Origin: an uncultured Eubacterium sp.
GTDB lineage: Bacteria > Bacillota > Clostridia > Lachnospirales > Lachnospiraceae
Assembly (NCBI GenBank): GCA_910585745.1
Contig: CAJUFM010000042.1
Location: forward strand, 1 to 25,568
Direction: 5' to 3'
Length of the DNA: 25,568 nucleotides
The position numbers and the translations under genes are program-made. This document shows, one piece after another, positions 17,348 through 24,347 of the stretch. Every line of letters begins with the position of its first letter. The first letter of the stretch is position 1. The notes beneath the pieces are model-generated. The model did no database searches, was not told the origin of the DNA, and was given only the letters and a program-made list of their open reading frames with translations.

Positions 17348-17824
17348 GTGAAACAGCAGAATTTTGATGAATTGATAGCGGCCATCCAGAAGTCTTTTTT
17401 GCAGTGCAGCCGACTCGCAGAGAGACAACATATCGAAATGTTATCGGGGTTCTTTGATTCAGAGAATAAACCAGTTAGTATACCGCTTAGTGTGCCTCAG
17501 TTTGATGACAGTGGAAATATAACATATAAAGATGTATCCATTCCCAAACTGTGCCTTGTTCCCATATCATCACTGAAACTGGACGGAATCAAAGTAGATT
17601 TTAAGGTTAAGCTTACGGGAGAGGTTGCACTCAAAGAAAAGGCAGGCGAAAACGCTGAAAACGGAAGGGACAAAAGGGGACGTTCTTATCTCGGTTATCT
17701 TCCAGGTGGAGGGGTCAAAAGAAATTCGGAGGATTTTGCTAATATCACGTTACAATTTACTTCCCAGGATCCCCCAGAGGGGATTATGCGCATTCAGGAC
17801 GAGCTCATTCGGGTATCGCTGTAG
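17348..17824 (+). CDS. DUF2589-like protein, short paralogue
   Basis: This is a 158-residue protein starting at the GTG at 17348, 8 bases after AAAGGAG; an ATG at 17342 is too close to that site (2 bases). An N-terminal helix (about 5-35) precedes a beta-rich part with PLSVPQFDDSGNITYKDVSI and SIPKLCLVPISSLKLDGIKV. The ordering helix, then VP-rich strands, then a D-x-I-x-V-x-F strand is shared with the next gene's product, and both fit the DUF2589 pattern. There is no signal peptide or TM. The gap to the previous gene (92 bp) holds a small GC-rich hairpin of uncertain meaning. DUF2589 proteins have no established function that I know; tandem copies suggest a hetero-oligomer. Confidence 0.7.
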   Translation: MKQQNFDELIAAIQKSFLQCSRLAERQHIEMLSGFFDSENKPVSIPLSVPQFDDSGNITYKDVSIPKLCLVPISSLKLDGIKVDFKVKLTGEVALKEKAGENAENGRDKRGRSYLGYLPGGGVKRNSEDFANITLQFTSQDPPEGIMRIQDELIRVSL

Positions 17825-17894
17825 TGGGTTGGTGGGAGAGTCTTTTCTATAAATAATAATATGCACAGGTATATGTGCAGGAAAGGAGGCTGTT

Positions 17895-18626
17895 ATGGCA
17901 GATGAATTGGTGAAGATGCAGGATCAGTTTAGTGGACTGGACATGGGAGCATTGATCGGCGGGCCGTTGAAAGCGGCGTGCGATGCCCAGATCATGATGG
18001 CAAAAGCGACATCTGATTTTATCCAGCATGTGGGTATGGATGATGTGGATGCCAGTGGGGTTAGAAAGGTAAGAACGGTAGATTTTTCTTTCCAGAGACC
18101 GTCTACGGCGGGAGATGGAAATGGAATCGGCATGGAAAAGGTAAATTTAAGCGTTCCCCTCTTATCTATTGTGAAGATACCTGCCCTCTCAGTAGACGAT
18201 GTCAATGTGACTTTTGATATGGAGGTAAAATCTTCTGTCAGCAGTGAAAAAACTTCAGATAAGTCGGGATCACTGGATGCCAAGGTGGGCATGAAGCTTG
18301 GCCCCTTTAGCGCGGATGTGAGCATAAAGGGCTCTGTTTCCGCTCATGAGAGCAATACGAGGAAGAGCGATAATTCAGCGAAGTATCATGTAGAAGTGCA
18401 TGCCAAGGATTCGGGAATGCCGGAGGGACTGGCTAAGGTGCTGGATATTCTTTCCACAGCTAGTGCACCGGCTCAGATCGAGGCAGTGAAAAATGAAAGG
18501 ATACCTGACAACAAGGCGGGCGGCACAACGGGTGGTACGACGCCAGGAAGTGGCACATCCAGCGGCGGTTCATCGGGGAGCAGTACATCAGGAGGCTCGT
18601 CCGGCGGACATTCCGGTAAGAATTAA
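17895..18626 (+). CDS. DUF2589 family protein with Gly/Ser-rich tail
   Basis: This is a 243-residue protein; AAAGGAGG precedes the ATG. The DUF2589 features are clear: GGPLKAACDAQIMMAKATSDFI helix (about 22-43), VRTVDFSFQRP (about 60-70), then VNLSVPLLSIVKIPALSVDD and VNVTFDMEVKSSV. The domain is followed by KLGPFSADVSIKGSVSAHES and a helix ending at about 205. The last ~35 residues are almost only Gly, Ser and Thr, a flexible tail unusual for a cytosolic protein. There is no signal peptide. A short hairpin (TGCACA 17861-17866 with TGTGCA 17873-17878) stands just before its ribosome binding site and may affect translation. With the preceding paralogue it forms the core of an operon with a hydrolase, a 2-TM protein and a CHAP peptidase. 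Function is unknown. Confidence 0.85.
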   Translation: MADELVKMQDQFSGLDMGALIGGPLKAACDAQIMMAKATSDFIQHVGMDDVDASGVRKVRTVDFSFQRPSTAGDGNGIGMEKVNLSVPLLSIVKIPALSVDDVNVTFDMEVKSSVSSEKTSDKSGSLDAKVGMKLGPFSADVSIKGSVSAHESNTRKSDNSAKYHVEVHAKDSGMPEGLAKVLDILSTASAPAQIEAVKNERIPDNKAGGTTGGTTPGSGTSSGGSSGSSTSGGSSGGHSGKN

Positions 18627-18657
18627 TAAGTAAATGAGGCGCAAATGGAGGGATTGT

Positions 18658-18924
18658 ATGGCGGAGACATTTTCTGTGGCGGATGTAGGGTACGTTCACC
18701 GGATCATAGTGGGTAACGACAATCCGGAAAAACAGCCGGATGAAGAGCATTACAGGAAGCAGACGGAGCTTTTGAACCGTTGTTTGAATGAGTTCCCGAA
18801 AGGGAAGATCATCGCACAGGAGAAAAATTTTTATATCCTACACATCGGGGAACACCAAGTGGTCATGCAGTATGTGGTGTACCATGTGGGCTTCGCCAGA
18901 AAGCCTCCATGGTTAGCGCACTGA
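18658..18924 (+). CDS. Small protein of unknown function (88 aa)
   Basis: The ATG at 18658 is used because GGAGGG lies 5 bases upstream; the frame could begin at 18634 without such support. The product is 88 residues, soluble, with a helical middle (EEHYRKQTELLNRCLNEFP) and a C-terminal beta region (KIIAQEKNFYILHIGEHQVVMQYVVYHVGFARK in part) that ends PPWLAH. I do not recognise the family. It follows the DUF2589 gene by 31 bp and reads in the same direction as the SLATT-like gene, so it is likely part of the same operon, perhaps as a regulator or inhibitor of the effectors. That last point is only a guess from size and place. Confidence 0.65.
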   Translation: MAETFSVADVGYVHRIIVGNDNPEKQPDEEHYRKQTELLNRCLNEFPKGKIIAQEKNFYILHIGEHQVVMQYVVYHVGFARKPPWLAH

Positions 18925-19046
18925 CACGTTGATGATTAGTTAAACCTGCGCAGTTATCAAATATCAATATGCCAGTACGCTAGCACCAAATTGATCCTGC
19001 CGGCAGATAATATGTGGCTGCAGATGTTGCAACGAAAGGAAATGTT

Positions 19047-19613
19047 ATGAGAAGTTTTAGTTATAACAATGATATGGAATTTCTGGATATGGTAGACGAA
19101 TATGTCACTGAGGATTACGTAAGAAGGTGCCTTCTTGGAAGCCTGGAATGGTACATGGTTATGTACCACAAATATAAATTCCGCTATCATGTGATCAGTT
19201 TGCTTGGGCTTATTCTTCCCACATTTGTCATTGTATTTAATGATATTCAGGATTTTGAAGGGATGCATGTTTTTTGTAAAGTTATGATTTCGGTTATTTC
19301 TGCTGTCGCTGCCATTGCCAATGGACTCGGGAGCCTTTACAAGTGGCATGAGAAATCAGTGGGGTACCGCAGTTGTACCGAACAGATTAAATGCGAGGCG
19401 GTTTATTACATGGCGGAGATCGGGGATTACAGTGATCCTGAGCTGCGGGACAGTAATTTTCTTGAGAAAATAGAAGATATCGCCGCAAAGGAAAATAAAA
19501 GCTGGTCCCATCTGGAGATGAAAAAGCAGGAAGACGAGGATTCTTCTATCGAAGATGAGCAGGAAGAGGAAAAACAAAAAGGAGGGAAAATATGGGAGAA
19601 GGAAAGAAGATAA
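19047..19613 (+). CDS. SLATT/DUF4231-like two-TM protein
   Basis: This is a 188-residue protein whose ATG at 19047 follows AAAGGA by 6 bases. An N-terminal helical part leads to two TM helices (about 49-66 and 77-95), then a conserved cytoplasmic helix (YKWHEKSVGYRSCTEQIKCE in part) with IGDY and FLEKIEDIAAKENKSW. This layout and the post-TM pattern match the DUF4231/SLATT group, 2-TM proteins often predicted as pore-forming effectors in nucleotide-signalled bacterial defence. The C-terminal 30 residues are highly charged and Glu/Lys-rich. Its stop lies 22 bp inside the CHAP gene, a strong sign of coupling. No cyclase or SLOG sensor gene is seen nearby. The 122-bp gap upstream holds no convincing promoter. 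Confidence 0.75.
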   Translation: MRSFSYNNDMEFLDMVDEYVTEDYVRRCLLGSLEWYMVMYHKYKFRYHVISLLGLILPTFVIVFNDIQDFEGMHVFCKVMISVISAVAAIANGLGSLYKWHEKSVGYRSCTEQIKCEAVYYMAEIGDYSDPELRDSNFLEKIEDIAAKENKSWSHLEMKKQEDEDSSIEDEQEEEKQKGGKIWEKERR

Positions 19614-20092
19614 CGCCTGACGTGATCATTGCACAGGCGAAAAAGTTTGAGGGAGTAAAGGAATCCCCGGCAAACAGCAACAATGTAATTTTCAATACTC
19701 ATTATTATGGTCATGAGGTAAAAGGATCAGCCTATCCATGGTGTTGTGCTTTTATATGGGACGTGTTCCGGATGTGTGGAGCTTCTAAACTGTTTTATGA
19801 CGGTAAGAAAACAGCGCTCTGTGCCGCCGTGGAGAGCTGGGGAAAAAACAAAAATCTGGCGGTCAGCAATAAGAACAAAGGGAAAAAAGGCGATCTTGTG
19901 CTATTTGACTTTACACATAGTGGAAGGTCCTGCCACATAGGGATTATTTTAAAGAATAATAATGATGGAACCTATACGACGATCGAAGGAAATACTGGAA
20001 CAGGAAATAACAGCAATGGAGGAATGGTGATGAAACGGACCCGGAGCGTAAGCCTGATCCGGTGCATCATTCGGCCTAAATATGATACATAA
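19592..20092 (+). CDS. CHAP-domain peptidoglycan hydrolase
   Basis: This is a 166-residue CHAP (NlpC/P60 superfamily) cysteine peptidase/amidase that would cut peptide or amide bonds in peptidoglycan. The catalytic cysteine is C51 in YPWCCAFIWDVF, the histidine H115 in GRSCHIGIIL, and the third polar residue lies in IEGNTG (E132/N134). No signal peptide and no wall-binding domain are present, so release to the wall would need a pore or lysis. The gene starts inside the SLATT-like gene (22-bp overlap) with its own GGAGGG site 5 bases before the ATG. Phage endolysins share this build, but no phage structural genes occur here. It is the last gene before an intrinsic terminator. Confidence 0.87.
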   Translation: MGEGKKITPDVIIAQAKKFEGVKESPANSNNVIFNTHYYGHEVKGSAYPWCCAFIWDVFRMCGASKLFYDGKKTALCAAVESWGKNKNLAVSNKNKGKKGDLVLFDFTHSGRSCHIGIILKNNNDGTYTTIEGNTGTGNNSNGGMVMKRTRSVSLIRCIIRPKYDT

Positions 20093-20111
20093 ACGGGTTT
20101 CGTAAGGAAGT

Positions 20112-20153
20112 AAGGCTGGTGCTGTTTGGAAACAAAGCTGTACCAGCCTTTTT
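20112..20153 (+). terminator. Intrinsic terminator after the CHAP gene
   Basis: AAGGCTGGT (20112-20120) pairs with ACCAGCCTT (20142-20150), with a small inner stem TTTG/CAAA around a GAAA loop, followed by more T residues. It closes the operon that begins at 16033. Confidence 0.85.
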
Positions 20154-20160
20154 CCTGCTT

Positions 20161-20190
20161 TTGACAAAAAAGACATGCACCTTAGGTATA
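20161..20190 (+). promoter_or_regulatory. Putative promoter of the tyrosine recombinase
   Basis: A perfect TTGACA at 20161-20166 is followed by TAGGTA (20183-20188, 16-base spacer) or GGTATA (20185-20190, 18-base spacer). The -10 box is weak. CCTGC and GCAGG repeats flank it at 20154 and 20201. Confidence 0.4.
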
Positions 20191-20254
20191 CGGGGAAAAT
20201 GCAGGTTTTAGTTTGTGTTATTATACTTTTAGTGATAGAAATGGAGCGTGCACA

Positions 20255-21070
20255 ATGAAAGATAAATGGATGGAAGCGTACAGGGACTTTTTGGTTGCAG
20301 AGAACAAAGAAAAAAGTACAATTTCTACTTACATACGTCAGGCGCAGCGCTTTGTGGAAACCTGCGGTAAATTCCCTGAAAACAGAAGCGTGGTGGAACG
20401 TTACGTGGAGAGGTTAAAGAGACAGTATAAACCGGCCACAGTAAATTTGTATGCAATCGCCATTAACAGTTATCTGAAATGGAGCGGAAATGAGGATATG
20501 AAAATTCATACTAAGAAGCTCAAGAAAATGTTTGTGCTGGACAATGTCATTTCCGATGAGGATTACAGGATGATGTTAGATTATGCCAGGGAAACCGGGC
20601 GTGAGAAATATTACTATATAATGAAAGTACTTGCTGGGACGGGAATCCGGGTAGGAGAGCTGAGGTATATAACAGTGGAAAATGTCAGACATGGGCGGGG
20701 CGTTGTGTACAACAAGGGAAAATACCGGGAGATTTTTATTTCTCCCGGACTTCAGAATATTTTAATGGAATACTGCTATAAGAGAAACATCTGCCGGGGA
20801 GCTATTTTCACCGGCACGAAAGGCAGTGTCCTGTCACGCAGCGCTGTATGGCAGATGCTTATGAAGATTGCCGACAGGGCGGGGGTGGACAAGGCAAAGG
20901 CCCATCCCCACTCCTTCCGTCACTTTTTTGCTAAGACATACATAAATAAGTGCGGAGATATCACGGCACTGGCAAACATCCTGGGCCACAACTCCCTGGA
21001 GACCACACGGATCTATACCATGCGCACCGGGGAGGAGATCAGAGAGCAGATGGACGCCCTGGGGCTGTAA
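20255..21070 (+). CDS. Tyrosine site-specific recombinase/integrase
   Basis: This is a 271-residue phage-integrase-family recombinase. The ATG at 20255 has GGAG 8 bases upstream. The N-terminal SAM-like core-binding domain spans about 1-90 (YRDFLVAENKEKSTISTYIR). The catalytic domain carries R132 (GTGIRVGELR), a likely K in the NKGKYREI hairpin (K154/K156), H219 and R222 in HPHSFRHFFA, H245 in LGHNS and nucleophile Y254. It lacks an arm-binding N-terminal domain, like XerC/D-type enzymes and DNA invertases rather than lambda-type integrases. It is near an invertible hsdS, so it may be the invertase for that switch, or it may be the relic of an integration event. It has its own promoter and stands alone. 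Confidence 0.9.
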   Translation: MKDKWMEAYRDFLVAENKEKSTISTYIRQAQRFVETCGKFPENRSVVERYVERLKRQYKPATVNLYAIAINSYLKWSGNEDMKIHTKKLKKMFVLDNVISDEDYRMMLDYARETGREKYYYIMKVLAGTGIRVGELRYITVENVRHGRGVVYNKGKYREIFISPGLQNILMEYCYKRNICRGAIFTGTKGSVLSRSAVWQMLMKIADRAGVDKAKAHPHSFRHFFAKTYINKCGDITALANILGHNSLETTRIYTMRTGEEIREQMDALGL

Positions 21071-21270
21071 TGGGGGTTTTTTATCGAGCTGGTTACATTG
21101 AAAGTTGGGGGGCGCGTGGAATTCAAAAAATATGTGATGCCTGTAAAATACTTGGTGCGGATGAACCAGAATATATTGTTCATGGTGGAGATATTATGCT
21201 TAAATTTAATGCCTTTCAGAGTGCCAAGGTGCCAGAATCCACCTCGCAATTACCACGAAAGATACTTTAA
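21070..21270 (+). pseudogene. Remnant of a COG2865-type ATP-binding protein, C-terminal part only
   Basis: The frame starting at the ATG that overlaps the recombinase stop (TAATG) encodes 66 residues including VFYRAGYIESWGARGIQKIC, EPEYIVHGGDIMLKF and a short tail. This is the characteristic end of the AlbA_2/HATPase_c_4 proteins of COG2865 (predicted ATP-binding transcriptional regulators), which are normally 400-550 residues long. Everything before FYRAGYIESWG is missing, and the usual WGRGI is WGARGI, one residue longer. It is a 5-prime-truncated relic whose break coincides with the recombinase end. Family recognition is from memory and fairly firm; no function is expected. Confidence 0.65.
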
Positions 21271-21358
21271 TTCCCCCCAAACCTTACAAATCTGTAAGTG
21301 GAAGATGGGGTGAGGGAATATTGAAATTTAGGGAGTTTGTGAGGGGAAGGGGGAAGAA

Positions 21359-21378
21359 TTTACACCAGTTTTACACCA
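21359..21378 (+). repeat. Two 9-bp direct repeats spaced by one helical turn
   Basis: TTTACACCA occurs at 21359-21367 and again at 21370-21378, offset by 11 bases. It lies in an otherwise gene-free 230-bp stretch after the recombinase and the relic. It could be a recombinase accessory site or a regulator site. Nothing else was recognised between 21271 and 21500. Confidence 0.5.
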
Positions 21379-21502
21379 AATGAGGGAGCTTTGGAACGAT
21401 GATGTGAAATGGGGATTTTAAGAGGGGAAACAACGCCAGTGGTTTTGTGACGGAACATTAAGAAGTGGGGGTTGGAAATTAATCGGGAAAGGACGGATGA
21501 TA

Positions 21503-21742
21503 ATGCAATTGATATATGCAAGGTACAATAAGTATCATAATAGTATTGATATTACGACATTTAATGGTTATCTGTTGCGGATTGACTGTAATAAAGCAGA
21601 GCAGGGATTGAAGGTAACTCCCAATTCACAGTGTGCTTTGAATGCTCTGGCGATTGATGAGCCGTTGGAATATGCAAGACTGTATTTGGATGGGGAGATG
21701 CAAGCTTGGGTGGATGCAGAGGATAGTTTGGAGGTGTGGTAA
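21503..21742 (+). CDS. Small conserved protein, DUF6061-like
   Basis: This is a 79-residue protein starting MQLIYARY; the ATG at 21503 is 9 bases after AAAGGA, while an ATG two codons upstream is only 3 bases away. It has a run of short strands (IDITTFNGYLLRIDC) and an acidic end (ARLYLDGEMQAWVDAEDSLE). It resembles a small family common in Lachnospiraceae that I recall as DUF6061; no function is known. It is followed by a strong terminator, so it is a single-gene unit separate from the restriction-modification operon. Confidence 0.6.
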   Translation: MQLIYARYNKYHNSIDITTFNGYLLRIDCNKAEQGLKVTPNSQCALNALAIDEPLEYARLYLDGEMQAWVDAEDSLEVW

Positions 21743-21755
21743 TAGACTTTTATTG

Positions 21756-21794
21756 GAACCTTCGTAAGTCAAATGGACTTGCAGGGGTTCTTTT
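21756..21794 (+). terminator. Intrinsic terminator before the type I RM operon
   Basis: A 15-base arm (21756-21770) pairs with 21776-21790 with one mismatch and three G-U pairs around an AAATG loop, followed by TTTT. It separates the small gene from hsdM. Confidence 0.85.
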
Positions 21795-21821
21795 GACAAA
21801 ATTTAAGTTATAGTGGATAAT
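21793..21821 (+). promoter_or_regulatory. Sigma-A promoter of the type I RM operon
   Basis: Perfect TTGACA (21793-21798), 17-base spacer, then GATAAT (21816-21821). A second possible -10, TATAAT with an extended TG (21834-21842), lies just downstream. The -35 overlaps the T run of the terminator. Confidence 0.75.
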
Positions 21822-21891
21822 CATGGTAAGGACTGATATAATGTAGATATGAATTGTGATGAAATAAGTCAAATAAAGGACGGTGTATGAA

Positions 21892-23400
21892 ATGGCAGAA
21901 AAGAATAATGCCAATATTGGATTTGAAAAACAGATATGGGATGCGGCTTGTGTATTATGGGGGCATATTCCGGCTGCTGAGTATAGAAAAGTTATAATTG
22001 GACTGATATTTCTTCGTTATATTTCAAGTGCATTTGATAGACGATATCAGGAATTAGTGGAGGAGGACGAAGGTTTTGAGGACGATAGGGATGCATATGC
22101 AATGGAGAATGTATTCTTTGTACCCGAAGAAGCAAGATGGGATACTATATCGTTAGCAGCGCATACACCGGAAATTGGAACAGTCATAGATAATGCTATG
22201 AGAGCAATTGAAGCAGAAAATAAGCCCCTTAAGAATGTGTTGCCTAAAAATTATGCAAGTCCAGACCTTGATAAAAGAGTATTAGGTGATGTTGTAGATA
22301 TTTTTACCAATAGCATGGATATGGACGATACGGAGGAGAGCAAAGATTTACTTGGAAGAACTTATGAATACTGTATTGCTCAGTTTGCCGCACATGAGGG
22401 AGTTAAGGGTGGCGAGTTTTATACGCCATCAAGTATTGTAAAAACGATAGTTGCAATATTAAAACCGTTTAGTAATTGTCGGATATATGACCCCTGCTGC
22501 GGTTCTGGCGGTATGTTTGTTCAAAGTTCAAAATTTATTCACAAACATAGTGGTATACGTGGAACGGTAGCTGTTTATGGGCAGGAGTCAAATGCAGACA
22601 CATGGAAAATGGCGAAAATGAATATGGCAATTCGTGGAATTGACGCTGACTTTGGACCATATCATGCGGACACATTTTTTAATGATTTACACCCAGCATT
22701 AAAAGCAGATTTTGTAATGGCGAATCCACCATTTAATCTTTCAAGCTGGGGGCAGGATAAATTGCTAGATGATGTGCGTTGGAAATATGGAATACCGCCA
22801 GCGGGAAATGCCAACTTTGCATGGATTCAGCATATGATTCACCATCTTGCACCAAATGGAAAAATTGGATTAGTATTGGCGAATGGAGCACTTTCTACGC
22901 AATCGTCAGGTGAGGGGGAAATTAGAAAAAATATTATTGAAGCAGATTTGATTGAAGGAATTGTTGCGTTGCCAACACAGCTATTTTATAGCGTTACTAT
23001 TCCGGTTACCTTATGGTTTATCAGTAAGAATAAGCAACAGAAAGGAAAAACTCTGTTTATTGATGCTCGTAAAATGGGTTATATGGTTGACCGTAAGCAC
23101 AGGGATTTTACAGACGAAGATATTACAAAAATAGCAGATGTTTTCGCTATGTTTCAGGAGGGAAAATTAGAAGGGATAAAGGGTTTTTGTGCAGTTTCTA
23201 CTTTGGAGGATATTGCCAAACAGGATTACATTCTTACACCAGGAAGATACGTTGGCATTGAAGAGCAGGAAGATGATGGAGAGCCGTTTGAAGAGAAGAT
23301 GAAGAGGCTGACTTCAGAACTTTCTGGGATGTTTACTAAGTCACATGAATTAGAGGAAAAGATAAGGGAAAATCTCTCAAAAATAGGGTATAATATCTAA
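21892..23400 (+). CDS. hsdM: Type I restriction-modification DNA methyltransferase subunit M
   Basis: This is a 502-residue N6-adenine methyltransferase subunit of a type I system. It has an N-terminal helical HsdM_N domain (about 6-140: IWDAACVLWGHIPAAEYRKVI), then GGEFYTPSSIV (from G173), the AdoMet motif DPCCGSGGMF (from D200) and the catalytic motif NPPF (278-281). Length is normal. An AAAGGA site stands 11 bases before the ATG; a GTG three codons upstream is possible but too close to it. It needs HsdS for target recognition and HsdR for cleavage. Here the PIN gene and hsdS follow in the same direction. Base use looks more AT-rich than the left part of the window, as expected for a transferred defence cassette. 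Confidence 0.95.
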   Translation: MAEKNNANIGFEKQIWDAACVLWGHIPAAEYRKVIIGLIFLRYISSAFDRRYQELVEEDEGFEDDRDAYAMENVFFVPEEARWDTISLAAHTPEIGTVIDNAMRAIEAENKPLKNVLPKNYASPDLDKRVLGDVVDIFTNSMDMDDTEESKDLLGRTYEYCIAQFAAHEGVKGGEFYTPSSIVKTIVAILKPFSNCRIYDPCCGSGGMFVQSSKFIHKHSGIRGTVAVYGQESNADTWKMAKMNMAIRGIDADFGPYHADTFFNDLHPALKADFVMANPPFNLSSWGQDKLLDDVRWKYGIPPAGNANFAWIQHMIHHLAPNGKIGLVLANGALSTQSSGEGEIRKNIIEADLIEGIVALPTQLFYSVTIPVTLWFISKNKQQKGKTLFIDARKMGYMVDRKHRDFTDEDITKIADVFAMFQEGKLEGIKGFCAVSTLEDIAKQDYILTPGRYVGIEEQEDDGEPFEEKMKRLTSELSGMFTKSHELEEKIRENLSKIGYNI

Positions 23401-23417
23401 AGGAAGAATGATATACA

Positions 23418-24335
23418 ATGTACGATAATATTTATATATATTTTGATACAAATGCAATCGAAACAAGAGTGGGGAAAAAATTGTTTGTTTCTCAAATAAG
23501 ATTAAGCAGACTATATTATGAAATAGAAAAACTGATAAAGGATTTACAGTTAGAAAAGCAAGTACATATCTGTATTCCGGAGGTTGCCTGGCTGGAAATG
23601 TTAGAGCATATGAAGATGTGCTATAAATCAGAAAAGCAATCAATGATGGAAAAAATAAGTGAAATCAAAAAGTTATTTGGAGATTTGGTAGATATAGATA
23701 TTCAGTTTGCCCTTGCAGAGGAAGAGAGCTCATATAATAGTTTTATAAAAAAATTGGAAAGTGAGATGTTGGAGGACAGTAAGTTTTTAGCTGAAATAAT
23801 TCCTTTTCCTAAGGACAAGAGAACAATGCAAGTGTTATTTGAAAAGGCGACTCAATCTATAAGCCCTTTTACTAAAGCAAGAAAGGGTAAAAAAGAATAT
23901 TCAGATGCAGGATTTAAAGATGCACTTATATTTGAAACTATGGTACATCATACAAAAAATGGTATGGGGATTTTAGCAACAGAAGATATTGATTATGAAG
24001 GTGTTTTTAAGTGTGCACAGATTGACAATTTTCGCTGTATAGAAACAGTGGAAGAGTTAAAAACAATATTACTTGAAAATTATAATATTATGGACACACG
24101 ATACTTAGAATCACAGATTCAAGAAAATGAGTATTTATTTGAAAGAATCTTGGAGGAATCTGGCATAGGAGTTCAATGCAATTATATATATGAAGGAATG
24201 GAAGAGATTCGAGAAACAGACATGGGTCAAGAATTTATCTTGAAGTTAAGAGTTAATGGCATAATTCAGAGTTTTGAAGTGGTCTATGATATTGGAGCGA
24301 ATGAGTTGGTTTCTGCGGGATTAAAGGAAGATTAG
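23418..24335 (+). CDS. PIN-domain protein between hsdM and hsdS
   Basis: This 305-residue protein has the marks of a PIN-type nuclease: FDTNAI with D10, an acidic residue after the second strand (IPEVAWLEM, E55), SDAGFKDALIFETM (D168) and ILATEDIDYE (D190). The first ~200 residues make up the PIN domain, which is longer than usual because of a charged helical insert (about 70-125), a layout seen in DUF4935-type PIN proteins. The last ~100 residues are a separate alpha/beta part with no recognised family. It starts 17 bp after hsdM and ends 12 bp before hsdS, so it is co-transcribed with the type I system. No small antitoxin gene adjoins it. It may be an added RNase effector or guard of the RM system; this is inference. 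Confidence 0.75.
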   Translation: MYDNIYIYFDTNAIETRVGKKLFVSQIRLSRLYYEIEKLIKDLQLEKQVHICIPEVAWLEMLEHMKMCYKSEKQSMMEKISEIKKLFGDLVDIDIQFALAEEESSYNSFIKKLESEMLEDSKFLAEIIPFPKDKRTMQVLFEKATQSISPFTKARKGKKEYSDAGFKDALIFETMVHHTKNGMGILATEDIDYEGVFKCAQIDNFRCIETVEELKTILLENYNIMDTRYLESQIQENEYLFERILEESGIGVQCNYIYEGMEEIRETDMGQEFILKLRVNGIIQSFEVVYDIGANELVSAGLKED

Positions 24336-24347
24336 GTGGTGAATAGT

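Noticed and set aside
19592..20092. Prophage lysis cassette
   Set aside because: The CHAP enzyme resembles endolysins, but no capsid, tail, terminase or phage regulator gene occurs, and the neighbours are DUF2589 and hydrolase genes.
23418..24335. Classical PIN toxin-antitoxin pair (VapBC)
   Set aside because: No small antitoxin frame lies on either side, and the protein is twice the usual VapC length.
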